Below, in pieces: positions 24,176 to 35,682 of a stretch of DNA of 64,000 nucleotides. The notes under the pieces were generated by a model that saw only the letters and a program-made list of their open reading frames with translations, searched no databases and was not told the origin of the DNA. Each line of letters opens with the position of its first letter. Positions within the stretch are counted from its first letter, which is position 1. The stretch is from Xestospongia bergquistia (Eukaryota > Porifera > Demospongiae > Haplosclerida > Petrosiidae): positions 436,501 through 500,500 of the forward strand of contig OZ014412.1 of assembly GCA_963965975.1 (NCBI GenBank), read 5' to 3'. Made by a program: the position numbers and the translations under genes.

Positions 24176-27100
24176 TTAATTATAAGTAATAGTATTATTA
24201 TCTCTTGGTAACTGATGATCTCTCATAACAAGACCTACAATAAAGTCATATCATGTAATATATTATAAGAATACTTACTGTCATGATTGTTTTCAGGAGA
24301 GTCTTCTTCAATATGACCAGGTAATGGTCCTTCATTATGATATCCTATCTGGTGTTGAGGTGATACCAATATTGGCTCTACTTCACTGGAAGTGGTAAGA
24401 GAAGGAGATGTTAGTCCTCCAGTGATCTCTTCATCATTGGACATTTGTTTGGTAGTATCTGATGTCTTGTTAGTTTTAGCTGGTATAGGAGGTGGTATAT
24501 CATCATCTTGTACATTAGCTGGTATAGGAGGTGGTATATCATCATCTTGTACATTGGTTGGTATCATAGTAACACTAGATATTAATGGATCTATATCATC
24601 ATAAGATGGAGGACGTTGTTCAGTTTTTGGTGGAAAATGAAGTATATCAGCATACACTACTTTATCATTAGAAGGGGGAGGAGCTTGAGGTCGCTTTCTA
24701 GAGAAACACTGAAGTTCTTGATAAACAAGTGTTTCTTTTTTCTACACAATAAACAAATTATATACAATGTCTTAATATTAGTATCACTACAATAGAAACA
24801 GCACTCTCTTCTACTTTAATACTCACAGAGCTGTTAGTATATGGTATCGACAGAGTAGTAGTGGCAATCTAAAATATTAATAATAATAAACAATTTCTTA
24901 ACACAATTATTACTAACATTGTCAGCTGTAGGTTCAAGAGATGGTCTACGCTACAAAATAAATGACGTACTAATATCAATGTATCAAAACTTACTGATGA
25001 TCTAGCACTAATAGAATTCATTGATATGTATTCTGTGCTAACTGTGAACAATTTTACTAAAATAAAATATATTAATAAACATATTACAACATATTAATTA
25101 ACTCACTCTTCTTCTTCCTATGACATAGTACACAACAACAACAACAACACAGTAATAATATAACAATCAAGATAATAACTCCACCCACACTACTAACAAT
25201 ACCAACAATATAATACCCTAATAAACAAATAATGTATTAGTCATTATTACAATAACTTACATATTGGTGTTGATGTAGTTGATGGTAATATAGTACTAAC
25301 ATTAATAGTTGGTGTAGGAGTTGTTGTTGCTATGGTAACTACATAATATTATAATGCTAAAATTGCCAAGGTGTTAACATTAAATACTTAAGTGTTTCAA
25401 AATAACAATGCAATAAAAATGTTATAAACTTACTTGTAGTAGTTGGTAATGTATTATTTATTACAATATCTCTTAATATTATAGCTGGTAATATTGATGT
25501 TAGTGGTATATCATTCTCCACATCATATACATAGACTGTATAATTACCAGCTGGGAGATTATCAATACAACCTTGTACAGTAAGATCACTTGGACTGTTT
25601 TTAACAAATGTTTTGTTCATTGAGGTCACTCCAATCACACTAACATAACATGATTTAGCAGATGGAGCAGATGAAAATAGACACTCCACACATATAGAAT
25701 TACCATTAGGGTAAGCAGTAGCATTTATAACATCATATGTACCTATATCATATAATAATATCAATATATTACATAATATCACTATCTCTTACTTAAATTA
25801 CGTATCAATGGATCACTCTGTCCAGCATTATTACTGAAGACAATAGAAAAATTACAGAGTTTATGATAAGGGACCGACAGATTATCTGTTATGTTCATAA
25901 GTTCATGTGTATAGTTCACCAGATACATTTCATTAAATATAACTACATTATCACATTGTACAGTGACTGTAGCATTCTCTGGAGCCTCCGATGAACATTC
26001 CAGAATAATCTACAGTAGCTATAATAATCATATAGTAACCACTATTGGATAGACTCACTGGTATATTAAACATCAAATTAACTTCATTATTTATATAGGA
26101 CAGGATAGTAATTTTAGTATTTTCTTTAGCAGATCTTGGAGCTAAAATGACATCATATAATAAACACACATATTAGTTATTTTAACTAACCTCTTTGAAA
26201 AGAGAAGGTACTATTGTTATGTTCTCCTTCACCCAGTTCATTTATACCATATATGGTATATGTATATCGATGACGAAATAATTCCTCATCTTCATACTTG
26301 TATTCATTTCCACTAATAGATACATTTTGTAATAACATCTTGTTGACATCATCATATATCAGTAGTATATAGTAAGATATCTGGACTCTACTGTCTACAT
26401 TAGGACGATCCCAACTGATAGTAATAGTAGTACAGTTGTCAAGTGATGAAGAGATATTGATAACAGAAGTAAAAAAACCTGTCTCATACAAGAAATAATA
26501 CACACACACAACATAACATGTGATATATAACTTACCAAATGGAAATACATTGATAGTATGATCAAACTGTCCAGCTGGATTACTAAGAGTTACTTCAACA
26601 AGATATGTCCTCAAGTTAACAGGTGATGATATATTAACTATTATCAGTTGATTATTAACTAAAGAGAGTATCACATTATGAGATAATGTTTGTTGTAGAA
26701 CATCATTAGAGTCCTTGATATTTACTTTAACATTAGTAGGATACTCACCAATACATAGACCACTGACCTAGTAATGAAAGGTAAAGGAGATAAGATCACA
26801 AAAAAGGAAATGTAAATTATTATAACTATATAAACTGACTATACAAATGAAACCTAACATTATAATTTTGTATGCAGTGGTATATCTTAACATTATAATA
26901 ATTTAATTTCACGTTATTGTATAGTCAGAATATAATTGGTTATATTATCGAGACTACTTGTGTCTATAAACTAACATTAATAAACACTTGGAATAAAACA
27001 TTATGTCTTTCTACTGTTGGTATAACTGATACTGGAATAGCTTTTTTAAGAACTGAAATATAACGCAAATGTAACATCACTGTATAACATAAGATGTTAC

Positions 27101-28236
27101 CTCTAGCAATATAGTACATGACATTATTACTATCTCCTATACCAGCTCCATTAATACCAGAGACATATACAGTAGTTACATTACATGGATCATCATTACT
27201 AGATGTCAGGATGTACTCAGTAGTATTAACTGTGTCTATAAGTGTTCCTTGATCATCATTGATGTTATATCCAGTGATTGGTACATTATCCAATGTATAT
27301 GGTGCAGACCACATCAGTAACACACTAGATCCATTGAGAACTGTAGTAGTTAAGTCTTTAACAGGAGCTAATAATCCTGGATAGTATATAAAATCAGACT
27401 TAACAGATAAAGTCTAATTCAAGAGAAACCTTCCTAGATTTTTATACATGAAATAGTTAGTATACTATAAAGTAATTATGCATCTAGTTAAGTTGGAGTT
27501 ATATCTAAATAAATAATAAGTAGTTAGAAAAAGCATCATATTAATTGTTATAGTTGGTTCTCTACGTACTCAACATTGAACCATCTGTTATTATTTTAGA
27601 AGCTTTAACATTGTAGTAACTTATTGGTTGATTTAACCAGTATATGCAGGTTGTGTATTGTTTATTCATACACAGTGAATTATATAGGACAACAATAGTA
27701 ATCAAAAGTATGTTATTATTACTTTCAGTTTAGATCAAACAATTTTACTGTTTACAACCTGTATAACCACATATTGGTTAAACCAACTAATTCAGTTTTT
27801 ACAATAAACACATAGCAATCAGTTTAAAAATGTAATAGTGTTCTAACTCACCTTGTATTCTTAATACAGCGATGTTACTATAATTTCTATTTCCATTTTG
27901 AGCTCTACATGATATATTAGTATTATTTTTATTTTCTAATGCTTTAGTTAATAACATTCTTCTCCATTTACCATTACCAAGATCCTCTACACCCTTTTGA
28001 GTAAATCCTCTGTTAATAACATCTGCATGAGATGCTAGGGTACCATCAACAAGAAAAATAATGTCTAGAGTATTAGCTTCACAAGTAAAACAAACTGTTG
28101 AGTTGAGAGTAGTATTCCTTGATTCAGGATGAACTGTAATCTCTATAGTGTGTAAGATAACTATGAACTTAACCATTAGTTTATACTTACCAACAGAATG
28201 TACAAGGGATATTACTACAGTCAATATCAAGAACAT
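24176..28236 (-). CDS. Gene I: full class I receptor, two ITIM-like motifs and PPxY
   Basis: Sixteen exons: 28236-28191 signal (MFLILTVVISLVHSV), 28142-27852 Ig, 27376-27101 FN3-1, 27052-26976 and 26767-26536 X1, 26478-26191 FN3-2, 26141-26059 and 26009-25793 X2, 25742-25434 Y, 25338-25261 stalk, 25217-25107 TM (ending in a run of six Cys, then HRKKK), 25041-24995, 24950-24918, 24868-24788, 24741-24279, 24234-24176. The sum is 2691 nt, 896 aa, no internal stop. The tail has LVYQEL and VVYADI (ITIM pattern, 22 residues apart, as in tandem-ITIM receptors that bind SHP phosphatases), PPSYDDI, two PANVQDDD units, IGYHNEGPLPGHIEED and a last exon LVMRDHQLPRDNNTITYN. The intron after the Ig exon is unusually long (475 bp) and shares sequence with the matching intron of J. 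Head to head with J, 132 bp apart. Confidence 0.87.
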
Positions 28237-28368
28237 CTTTATTATTATTATGGACAGAGTTAGATTCGATGGATAACTGAGACACGTCTTCATATCTACT
28301 ATAGTGACGCCATGTGCCTCAGAATCTGACAGTACACTTTGACTCCACCCAATAGAATAACTAGCAGC
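28237..28368. promoter_or_regulatory. 132-bp bidirectional promoter of I and J
   Basis: Start codons of I (28236, -) and J (28369, +) face away from each other across 132 bp. The family box GACTCCACCCAA is at 28341-28352, 17 bp before the J start. An upstream in-frame ATG at 28339 would extend J by ten codons. Transcription of the two genes cannot be independent at this distance. Confidence 0.65.
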
Positions 28369-30548
28369 ATGTGTCTCTCCAGTCAAGGATGTCTGTTATA
28401 CTTAATGCTAATATTATCTAGTCTCTCATCTTTTACTTATACAGCTGGTGAGTTTCATTTTTATTACAACTTAGCATTAAAAGATATTGTCATATTTTAC
28501 AGATATTACAGTTCATCCTCAGTCAGTGAATACTACTCTCAACTCAACAGTTAGTTTTATTTGTGAAGCTAACATTGGAGACATTACTTTTCTTGTTGAT
28601 GGTACCCTAGCATTTTATGCAGATGTTATTAGCAAAGGATTTACTCAAGAGGGTGTAGAGGATCTTCATAATGGTAAATGGAGAAGAATGTTATTAACTA
28701 AAGCAACAGAAGATAACAATAATACTAATATATCATGTAGAGCTCAAAACGGAAATAAAAATTATAGTAACATCGCTGTATTAAAAATACAAGGTAAATA
28801 GCTCACTACTTGCCCTTAAAATGATTACCGTATAGCTTTAACCTATAAAATTCAAAAAATAATTACACATTATTACTATGTAACCTATACACATAGAAGC
28901 AATTATAACAATTAATACAATTTTTTCTCCAATTAATTGTTATTTGTGCAGATATTACTCCAACTGAACTAGATGCATGACTAGTTTATACTAACTATTT
29001 CATGTGTGAAGATCTAGGAAATTTTCTCTTGAATTGGAATTTTATTTATCTGTAAACTGTGACCCTATATACTATCCAGGATTGCTGGCTCCAGTTAAAG
29101 ACCTAACTGCTACAGTTCTCAATGGATCTAGTGTGTTACTGATGTGGTCTGCACCATATACATTGGATAATGTACCTATCACTGGATATAACATCAATGA
29201 TGATCAAGGAACACTTATAGACACAGTTAATACTACTGAGTACATCCTGACATCTAGTAATGATGATCCATGTAATGTAACTACTGTATATGTCTCTGGT
29301 ATTAATGGAGCTGGTAAAGGAGATAGTAATAATGTCATGTACTATATTGCTAGAGGTATAAATTTATTGTTTAGATAATTTTTTTAAATGCTATACTTTT
29401 ATATTTTATAGTGCCAAGAAACTCTGTACTTTTTTTACTAATGATAAAACCAACAGTCTATGATTCAACAATATCATTACAAGTATTTATTGATGTAAAT
29501 ACAACAATATCTTAATGATGAAAATAAACTAAACATCATTATAATATATACAGGTGAGTCACCTTTGTCCTGGAGAGTATCCTACTAGTGTAGATATTAT
29601 AATAAAGAATTCTACTGGTCATATAGTACATAGTCTCACTGATGGTACATTGTATCTTATTACTGGACACCAGTTTGTTGTCAATGAGTACATTATATTG
29701 TCTAGTAAAGTTAATATACCTATCTCAACTGAGGTTACATTCAGTAATCTTGATGGAAAATTTAATGTATTAACAGATGTGGAGTACAGTAAGTCTATAT
29801 ATTATCTTCTGTTTATTAATTGTTTGTTTCATTATAGTAACTTCAGTTAATATCAGTATAGACAATAATAGTATTTGTATCCAATGTTATTATATTAATA
29901 ATACTACTAAATTAGGATGTCAAGTGGATCTAGTCAATGATAGTAAAGTACTTTATAGAGTCCAAATGTTAAAGAATTCAACTAATAACAAAGCTAATGA
30001 TTGTATAGTAAATATATCAAGTGGTTACTATGACCTCTATACATATGATATTAATGAGAATAGTACAATAAATACTGTTCCTATTGATATCATATATCAA
30101 GTATTTGTACCTACTGAGTTGATACTACCATCATCAACAACAACAACAATACTATCTTCATGTAAGTATTATCTTGTGTTACTGATAACTATATATATTT
30201 CACTTTAGCTCATTCTGGTCAGTTCAGCAGAACTACTATAATTGTTATCATTACTATATCTACCACTATATCAGTTATAATAGTTGTGGCTATAATTGTT
30301 ATTATTATTATTATAACTATCAAGAGATCTCAACAAAGTATATATATATTCTCTTTTATGTACAATATAATGTTATTATATTATTAGGTCACAATATAAC
30401 TGATAATGATGTCAATATACAACAGAATGAAGGTTATGATGTCATTGGACAGTTTAAAATGAAAATGATTCATAACATATCATATGAAGATGTCACAGCT
30501 CCTGCTAATAAAACACCTGATTATGTTAATGTTTTAAAAAGTGAATAA
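28369..30548 (+). CDS. Gene J: intact class II receptor with three tail tyrosines
   Basis: Exons: 28369-28447 signal (MCLSSQGCLLYLMLILSS...), 28503-28793 Ig, 29080-29355 FN3, 29412-29494 and 29554-29788 X, 29838-30161 Y plus Ser/Thr stalk, 30209-30337 TM (long Ile/Val run, then KRSQQ), 30388-30548 tail. The sum is 1578 nt, 525 aa, phases consistent. The Ig (FLVDGTLA, GFTQEGVEDL, NGKWRRMLLTKA) is almost the same as that of its divergent partner I (GFTQKGVEDL) and unlike other loci. The tail has EGYDVI, ISYEDV (ITIM pattern) and PDYVNV (YxN, Grb2-type pattern); YDVI and YEDV are 12 residues apart, so an ITAM-like reading is possible but loose. It is the reference model for class II in this window. 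Confidence 0.87.
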
Positions 30549-30780
30549 GGAAAGTCGAAAGATTTAATCTCTTAAATCAATGCTCTACAGATTACATTGT
30601 GTTTCAATTAGTAAAGCATGTTGTGTGTATTCTAATAATTATTAAAAAAATCATTTTTGTCAAAGTTTGTTTAGTAGAGGTAATTCCCTCAAGTTCATTT
30701 ATATTTTCCTTAAAATGTTTTTATATGTAATTAAATGAAATTGAATATAATGATCATTTGACACACAAAGTATTAATTAA

Positions 30781-31336
30781 CTATTTTGGTAACTGATGAT
30801 CTCTCATAACAAGACCTACAATAAAGTCATATTATGTAATATATTATAAGACTACTTACTGTCATGATAGTTCTCAGGAGAGTCTTCTTCAATATGACCA
30901 GATAATGGTCCTTCGTTATGATATCCTATCTGGTGTTGAGGTGATATCAATAATGGCTCTATTTCACTGGTACTGGTAAGAAAAGGAGATGTTAGTCCTC
31001 CAGTGATCTCTTCATCATTGGACATTTGTTTGGTAGTATCTGATGTCTTGTTAGTTTTAGCTGGTATAGGAGGTGGTATATTATCATCTTGTACATTAGC
31101 TGGTATAGGAGGTGGTATATCATCATCTTGTACATTAGCTGGTATAGGAGGTGGTATATCATCATCTTGTACATTAGCTGGTATTATAGTAACACTAGGT
31201 ATTGATGGCTCTATATCATCATAAGATGGAGGATGTTGTTCTGTGTTTGGTAGAAACAGAATTATATCAGAATATACCACTTTATCAATAGATGGAGGAG
31301 GAACTTGACGTGCCTTTTTATAAAATATAGGCTTTG
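30781..31336 (-). pseudogene. Solitary class I tail exons (relic)
   Basis: The main tail exon (about 31336-30862) encodes KPIFYKKARQVPPP, VVYSDI (ITIM pattern), PPSYDDI, three PANVQDDD units and the IGYHNEGPLSGHIEED end. It is followed by the last exon (30818-30781, LVMRDHQLPK stop). No TM or ectodomain lies upstream; the next features are flank-type repeats. It is open but without a gene of its own, unless distant exons (K is next upstream) splice to it as an alternative tail. Confidence 0.65.
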
Positions 31337-32736
31337 TGTCATTTCCTCTTAAACTTTTGAGCATTGAAAAGACATTGCAGATTATAATTAGTGTTGGTTG
31401 GACAAACAATTATTGATCAGCAATAATAAAAGTCTGTTTTCAATTTGTTATGAATCTCTCTTGTATCATTGTCTTTAGAACGTTTGAGTGGTCCACATAC
31501 CAACTGTTATCATTATCTGGTCGGTCAGTGTGATTTAGAAATGAGAGAAGTCTAGTTTTCTAAACAATTCAGTGATCACATTAGTACAAATATCTTAATC
31601 TTTCTCAGGTAGAAATGGCAATAATAAATTTTCTACATAGTAATCAGAACTCAAGGTACACAGTGCCATTGGAAAGAAGCAATATTATATATTTCAATAA
31701 ATGTTTAGGAGAATCTACTGTATGACTACTATGTAGTCATTTCCATATACCGCCATTTCTATTTATCATGATGTTGCCCCTACATTTACTTGTTTTTTAT
31801 TTATATTTACATGTTTACTTAATTTATTAGTGTTTACATATGCTTTATAAAAATACAAAGAATTGAAAATTTTCCTGTTTAATAATAATTATTAACTGAA
31901 GTAGTAATTAATAAAATGTAATAGCCTACAATATTTCATTGTTTTCTTTTCAGAGGTAGCAATAGTCAAATGAGAGGGTTTTTTTAAAGTGACTATCATT
32001 ATTGTGGTCTTCTACAATAGTAATACGGTAAGATGGTTTACAGCTGTTGTTACTTGTCCATCATTAGCTAGTGTGTGGTAATGAATATAGTTACTTCATA
32101 TGAAGAATATGCAACACTCAAATTAGTAGGAAATAAAAACATCTTTTATAAGTATCTTTTTTTCTAACTGTATAGCTACTAACATTTGATGATGTCATAC
32201 AAACTCATTATGACTAGTTGTCTTTGATAAAATGAGATGTCCAAATTGTTTAAGATGTTCATAAACAACTGTTTTCCACTCAATAAAATGAGAATTATAT
32301 ACAATTTCTTAATCTTATTATTATTTGATCAGTTTTGAATGAGATATTCACAGTTTCTACAAATGCAATGGAAAATCCAGACCATCTCTAAATAGCTATC
32401 ATTACCTGATATGATTCCAGTCCATATAATCTAAACATGTATGTATAATAATATGTATGGTCACTACACCAATTTGAGCAGGATATTGCTGTACAATAAT
32501 TATTAATATATTTATATTTTAAAAAATTAAAATAATATTACAAAATACTAAAGTACATTCATATTGTTCATTAACTATTTATATGTGAATATTATAACTA
32601 CTGGTAAGTAACAATATAAACAGTATCATAATATCATGTTATATCAATATGTTAGATAATATATATAATTACTGTCGTGATAGTCAGACTGGTGTAACAT
32701 AAACACAATTTGTACTTTTCTTAACATGATATTCTG
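31337..32736. other. Relic-filled stretch between the tail relic and K
   Basis: About 31440-31800 is a decayed copy of the G/H flank (AGGTAGAAATGGCA). About 32240-32330 resembles the start of a class I tail exon with its intron. About 32336-32390 resembles the start of the death-fold exon. No usable gene. Confidence 0.45.
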
Positions 32737-33248
32737 TCTATTCATTAGTACTGGTAAGAGAAGAAGACGTTAGTCCTCCAGTGAACTCTTCATTATTAGA
32801 TATTTGTTTTGTAGTATCTGATGTCTTGTTATTATCAGCTGGTATAGGAGATGGTCTATCATCATCTTCTAGATTAGCTAGGATTGTAGTATTACTAGGT
32901 ATTGATGGCTCTATATCATCATAAGATGGAGGATATTGTTCTGTTTTTGATGGAAAATGAAGTATATCAGCATATTCTACTTTTTTACTAGATGGGGGAG
33001 GAGCTTGAGGCCGCTGTTTAGAAAATTTAACATCTTGATAAACAACTCTTTCTTTTTCCTACCCAATAAAATATTATATACAATCTCCTAATATTATTAT
33101 TACTTCAATAGAAATTGAATTCTCTATTGTCACAGATGTCTCAAAAGATACTGAAATGTAATCTGTTGGTTCAGGAGTTGATCTACGCTACAAAATTAAT
33201 GACATAATAATGTCAATAGTACACTGTACAAATTATATAATACTATAA

Positions 33249-33420
33249 CCAACTAGTTTGTAGCTTACATTTGTGAATTACCATGGAATCCTAAATTCAT
33301 ATAAAGTACTTGGTATATATATATAAATTGTTGTTTGTAATAAACTACATACCAGCAAATTATATAGTAAGTAGTTCAAATGATTCCATAGTAATCAATT
33401 GATATAAACTACAAATAATT
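33249..33420. repeat. Hairpin MITE copy 3
   Basis: Left arm AACTAGTTTGTAGCTTACAT and ATGGAATCCTAAATTCAT; the right arm carries the inverse (GATTCCATAGTAATC, AAACTACAAA). It sits in a cytoplasmic-region intron of K; paralogous copies occupy the same intron in the relics at 42508 and 57010, so insertion predates those duplications. Confidence 0.55.
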
Positions 33421-34288
33421 TTTTTAACTGTAGTATCATATAACAACTTACTGACTGTAAAGCACTATCAGGACTTGTTAATTCTTTTTTGTCAATTTTG
33501 TCAAAATTTCTAAGTTTTTTGTTTGTGAAGACTATGAAGAGATACATTAACTGTACAGAAGTGTTTATACACTTACTTTTTTTCTTCATAATAAAACCAA
33601 TTATTATAACTATGATAATAATAATAACAATTCCAACTACAACTGATGGAATTGCAATAGCTAAAATTATAACTAAATAAAATAATAAAGATATAAAAAC
33701 TAAAAACAAATGTTTGTCTTACTATTTGCTTTAGTTGTAATAATTCCACCAGTAGATGGTGTCACTGTTATAACTATACATCAGTAAACAATGAACAGAC
33801 TGTTTTGTACATTAACTTACTTGTGCTAGTTGGTAATATATTAGTTATTACAATATCTCTTAATATTATAGCTGGTAATATTGATGTTAGTGGTATATCC
33901 TTCTCCACATCATATACATAGACTGTATAATTACCAGCTGGGAGATTATCAATACAACCTTGTACAGTAAGATCATTTGGACTGTTTTTAACAAATGTTT
34001 TGTTCATTGAAGTCACTCCAATCACACTAACATAACATGACTTAGCAGATGGAGCAGATGAAAATACACACTCCACACATATAGAATTACCATTAGGGTA
34101 AGCAGTACCATTTATAACATCATATGTACCTATATCATATAATAATATCAATATATTACATAATATCACTATCTCTTACTTAAAGTACGTATCAATGGAT
34201 CACTTTGTCCAGCATTATTACTGAAGATAATAGAAAGATTACAGAGTTGATGTTGAGGAGCAGGGAGAGTTTGATTATCTGTTATGTT

Positions 34289-34909
34289 CAGACATGGGGC
34301 AAGCACTTGAGTGCTTGTGCTTGAAAGCACTTTAAGCACATTTTTTGGAATGCTTGGAGGTGCTTTCAAGCATTTATTATATATAAGCATTTATGCTTGT
34401 GCTTGTGCTTAAGCACTTTATAGCATTAGTGCTTTAAAGCACTTTATAAGCACTTTTAAGCACAAAGGCTGCAAGTTCTTTGTGCACTTAGCACATCTAT
34501 TAATACTCTTTTGCTATCAGTCTGTTTATCCATCATTAGCAACTATAACTACAACTGTGTTGGGAGTTCCTGTATCTTTTTATGTAGTAGAGCAGCTGTT
34601 TAGTGTGGCAAGCAAGATCTTTAGGCCAGAGAGATGCCGACTGGTAGATACTATATTCTATAACTAATGTTTATACGATCTAACAAGAAGTATTTTAAAA
34701 GTTGACTTAGATAAAAGAATTGTTTATTTGAAGGACATTTTTTGTCAAAAATGCTTGTGCTTGTGCTTCAAGCATTTTTTAAGTGCTTGAATTTGTGCTT
34801 CAAGCACTTATTTTTTTGAAGCATAAATGCTTGTGCTTGTGCTTAAGCTCTTTTATGAATGCTTTAAGTTGTGCTTCAAGCACTTCAGTAAATGCTTGCC
34901 CCATGTCTG
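34289..34909 (+). mobile_element. hAT-like non-autonomous transposon, copy 1 (621 bp, in K exon)
   Basis: Terminal inverted repeats of 17 bp (CAGACATGGGGCAAGCA) are flanked by an 8-bp target duplication GTTATGTT at 34281-34288 and 34910-34917. Subterminal regions are dense in GCTTGTGCTT/AAGCAC words. An internal frame at 34482-34667 encodes TVLGVPVSFYVVEQLFSVAS and CRLVD, matching the C-terminal dimerisation region of hAT transposases (LxxPxSxxxxERxFSxA). The catalytic part is absent. It lies in the second X2 exon of K. Confidence 0.9.
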
Positions 34910-35061
34910 GTTATGTTCTTAGGTTGGCTTGAATATTCTACCAGATATCTTTCATAAAATATAACTACATTATCACATTGTACAGTGACTGTAGCATTCT
35001 CTGGAGCTTCAGATGAACATTCCAGAATAATCTACAGTAACTATGATAATCATATAATAAC

Positions 35062-35682
35062 CAGACATGGGGCAAGCACTTGAGTGCTTGTGCTTGAAAG
35101 CACTTTAAGCACATTTTTTGGAATGCTTGGAGGTGCTTTCAAGCATTTATTATATATAAGCATTTATGCTTGTGCTTGTGCTTAAGCACTTTATAGCATT
35201 AGTGCTTTAAAGCACTTTATAAGCACTTTTAAGCACAAAGGCTGCAAGTTCTTTGTGCACTTAGCACATCTATTAATACTCTTTTGCTATCAGTCTGTTT
35301 ATCCATCATTAGCAACTATAACTACAACTGTGTTGGGAGTTCCTGTATCTTTTTATGTAGTAGAGCAGCTGTTTAGTGTGGCAAGCAAGATCTTTAGGCC
35401 AGAGAGATGCCGACTGGTAGATACTATATTCTATAACTAATGTTTATACGATCTAACAAGAAGTATTTTAAAAGTTGACTTAGATAAAAGAATTGTTTAT
35501 TTGAAGGACATTTTTTGTCAAAAATGCTTGTGCTTGTGCTTCAAGCATTTTTTAAGTGCTTGAATTTGTGCTTCAAGCACTTATTTTTTTGAAGCATAAA
35601 TGCTTGTGCTTGTGCTTAAGCTCTTTTATGAATGCTTTAAGTTGTGCTTCAAGCACTTCAGTAAATGCTTGCCCCATGTCTG
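35062..35682 (+). mobile_element. hAT-like non-autonomous transposon, copy 2 (621 bp, in K intron)
   Basis: It appears identical in sequence and orientation to copy 1, but has its own 8-bp target duplication ATAATAAC (35054-35061 and 35683-35690), so it is an independent insertion rather than a tandem duplication. The X2 intron of K, 49-52 bp in paralogues, is the empty site. Confidence 0.9.

Noticed and set aside
27799-28386. A continuous 195-codon frame covering signal and Ig of gene I
   Set aside because: Family comparison shows a 48-nt intron (28190-28143) with GT-AG ends inside it; the read-through and the upstream ATG in the promoter are accidental.
30388-30548. A canonical ITAM in the class II tail
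   Set aside because: YDVI and YEDV are 12 residues apart and YEDV/YVNV end in Val, so the strict Yxx[IL]x6-8Yxx[IL] pattern is not met; described only as tyrosine motifs.
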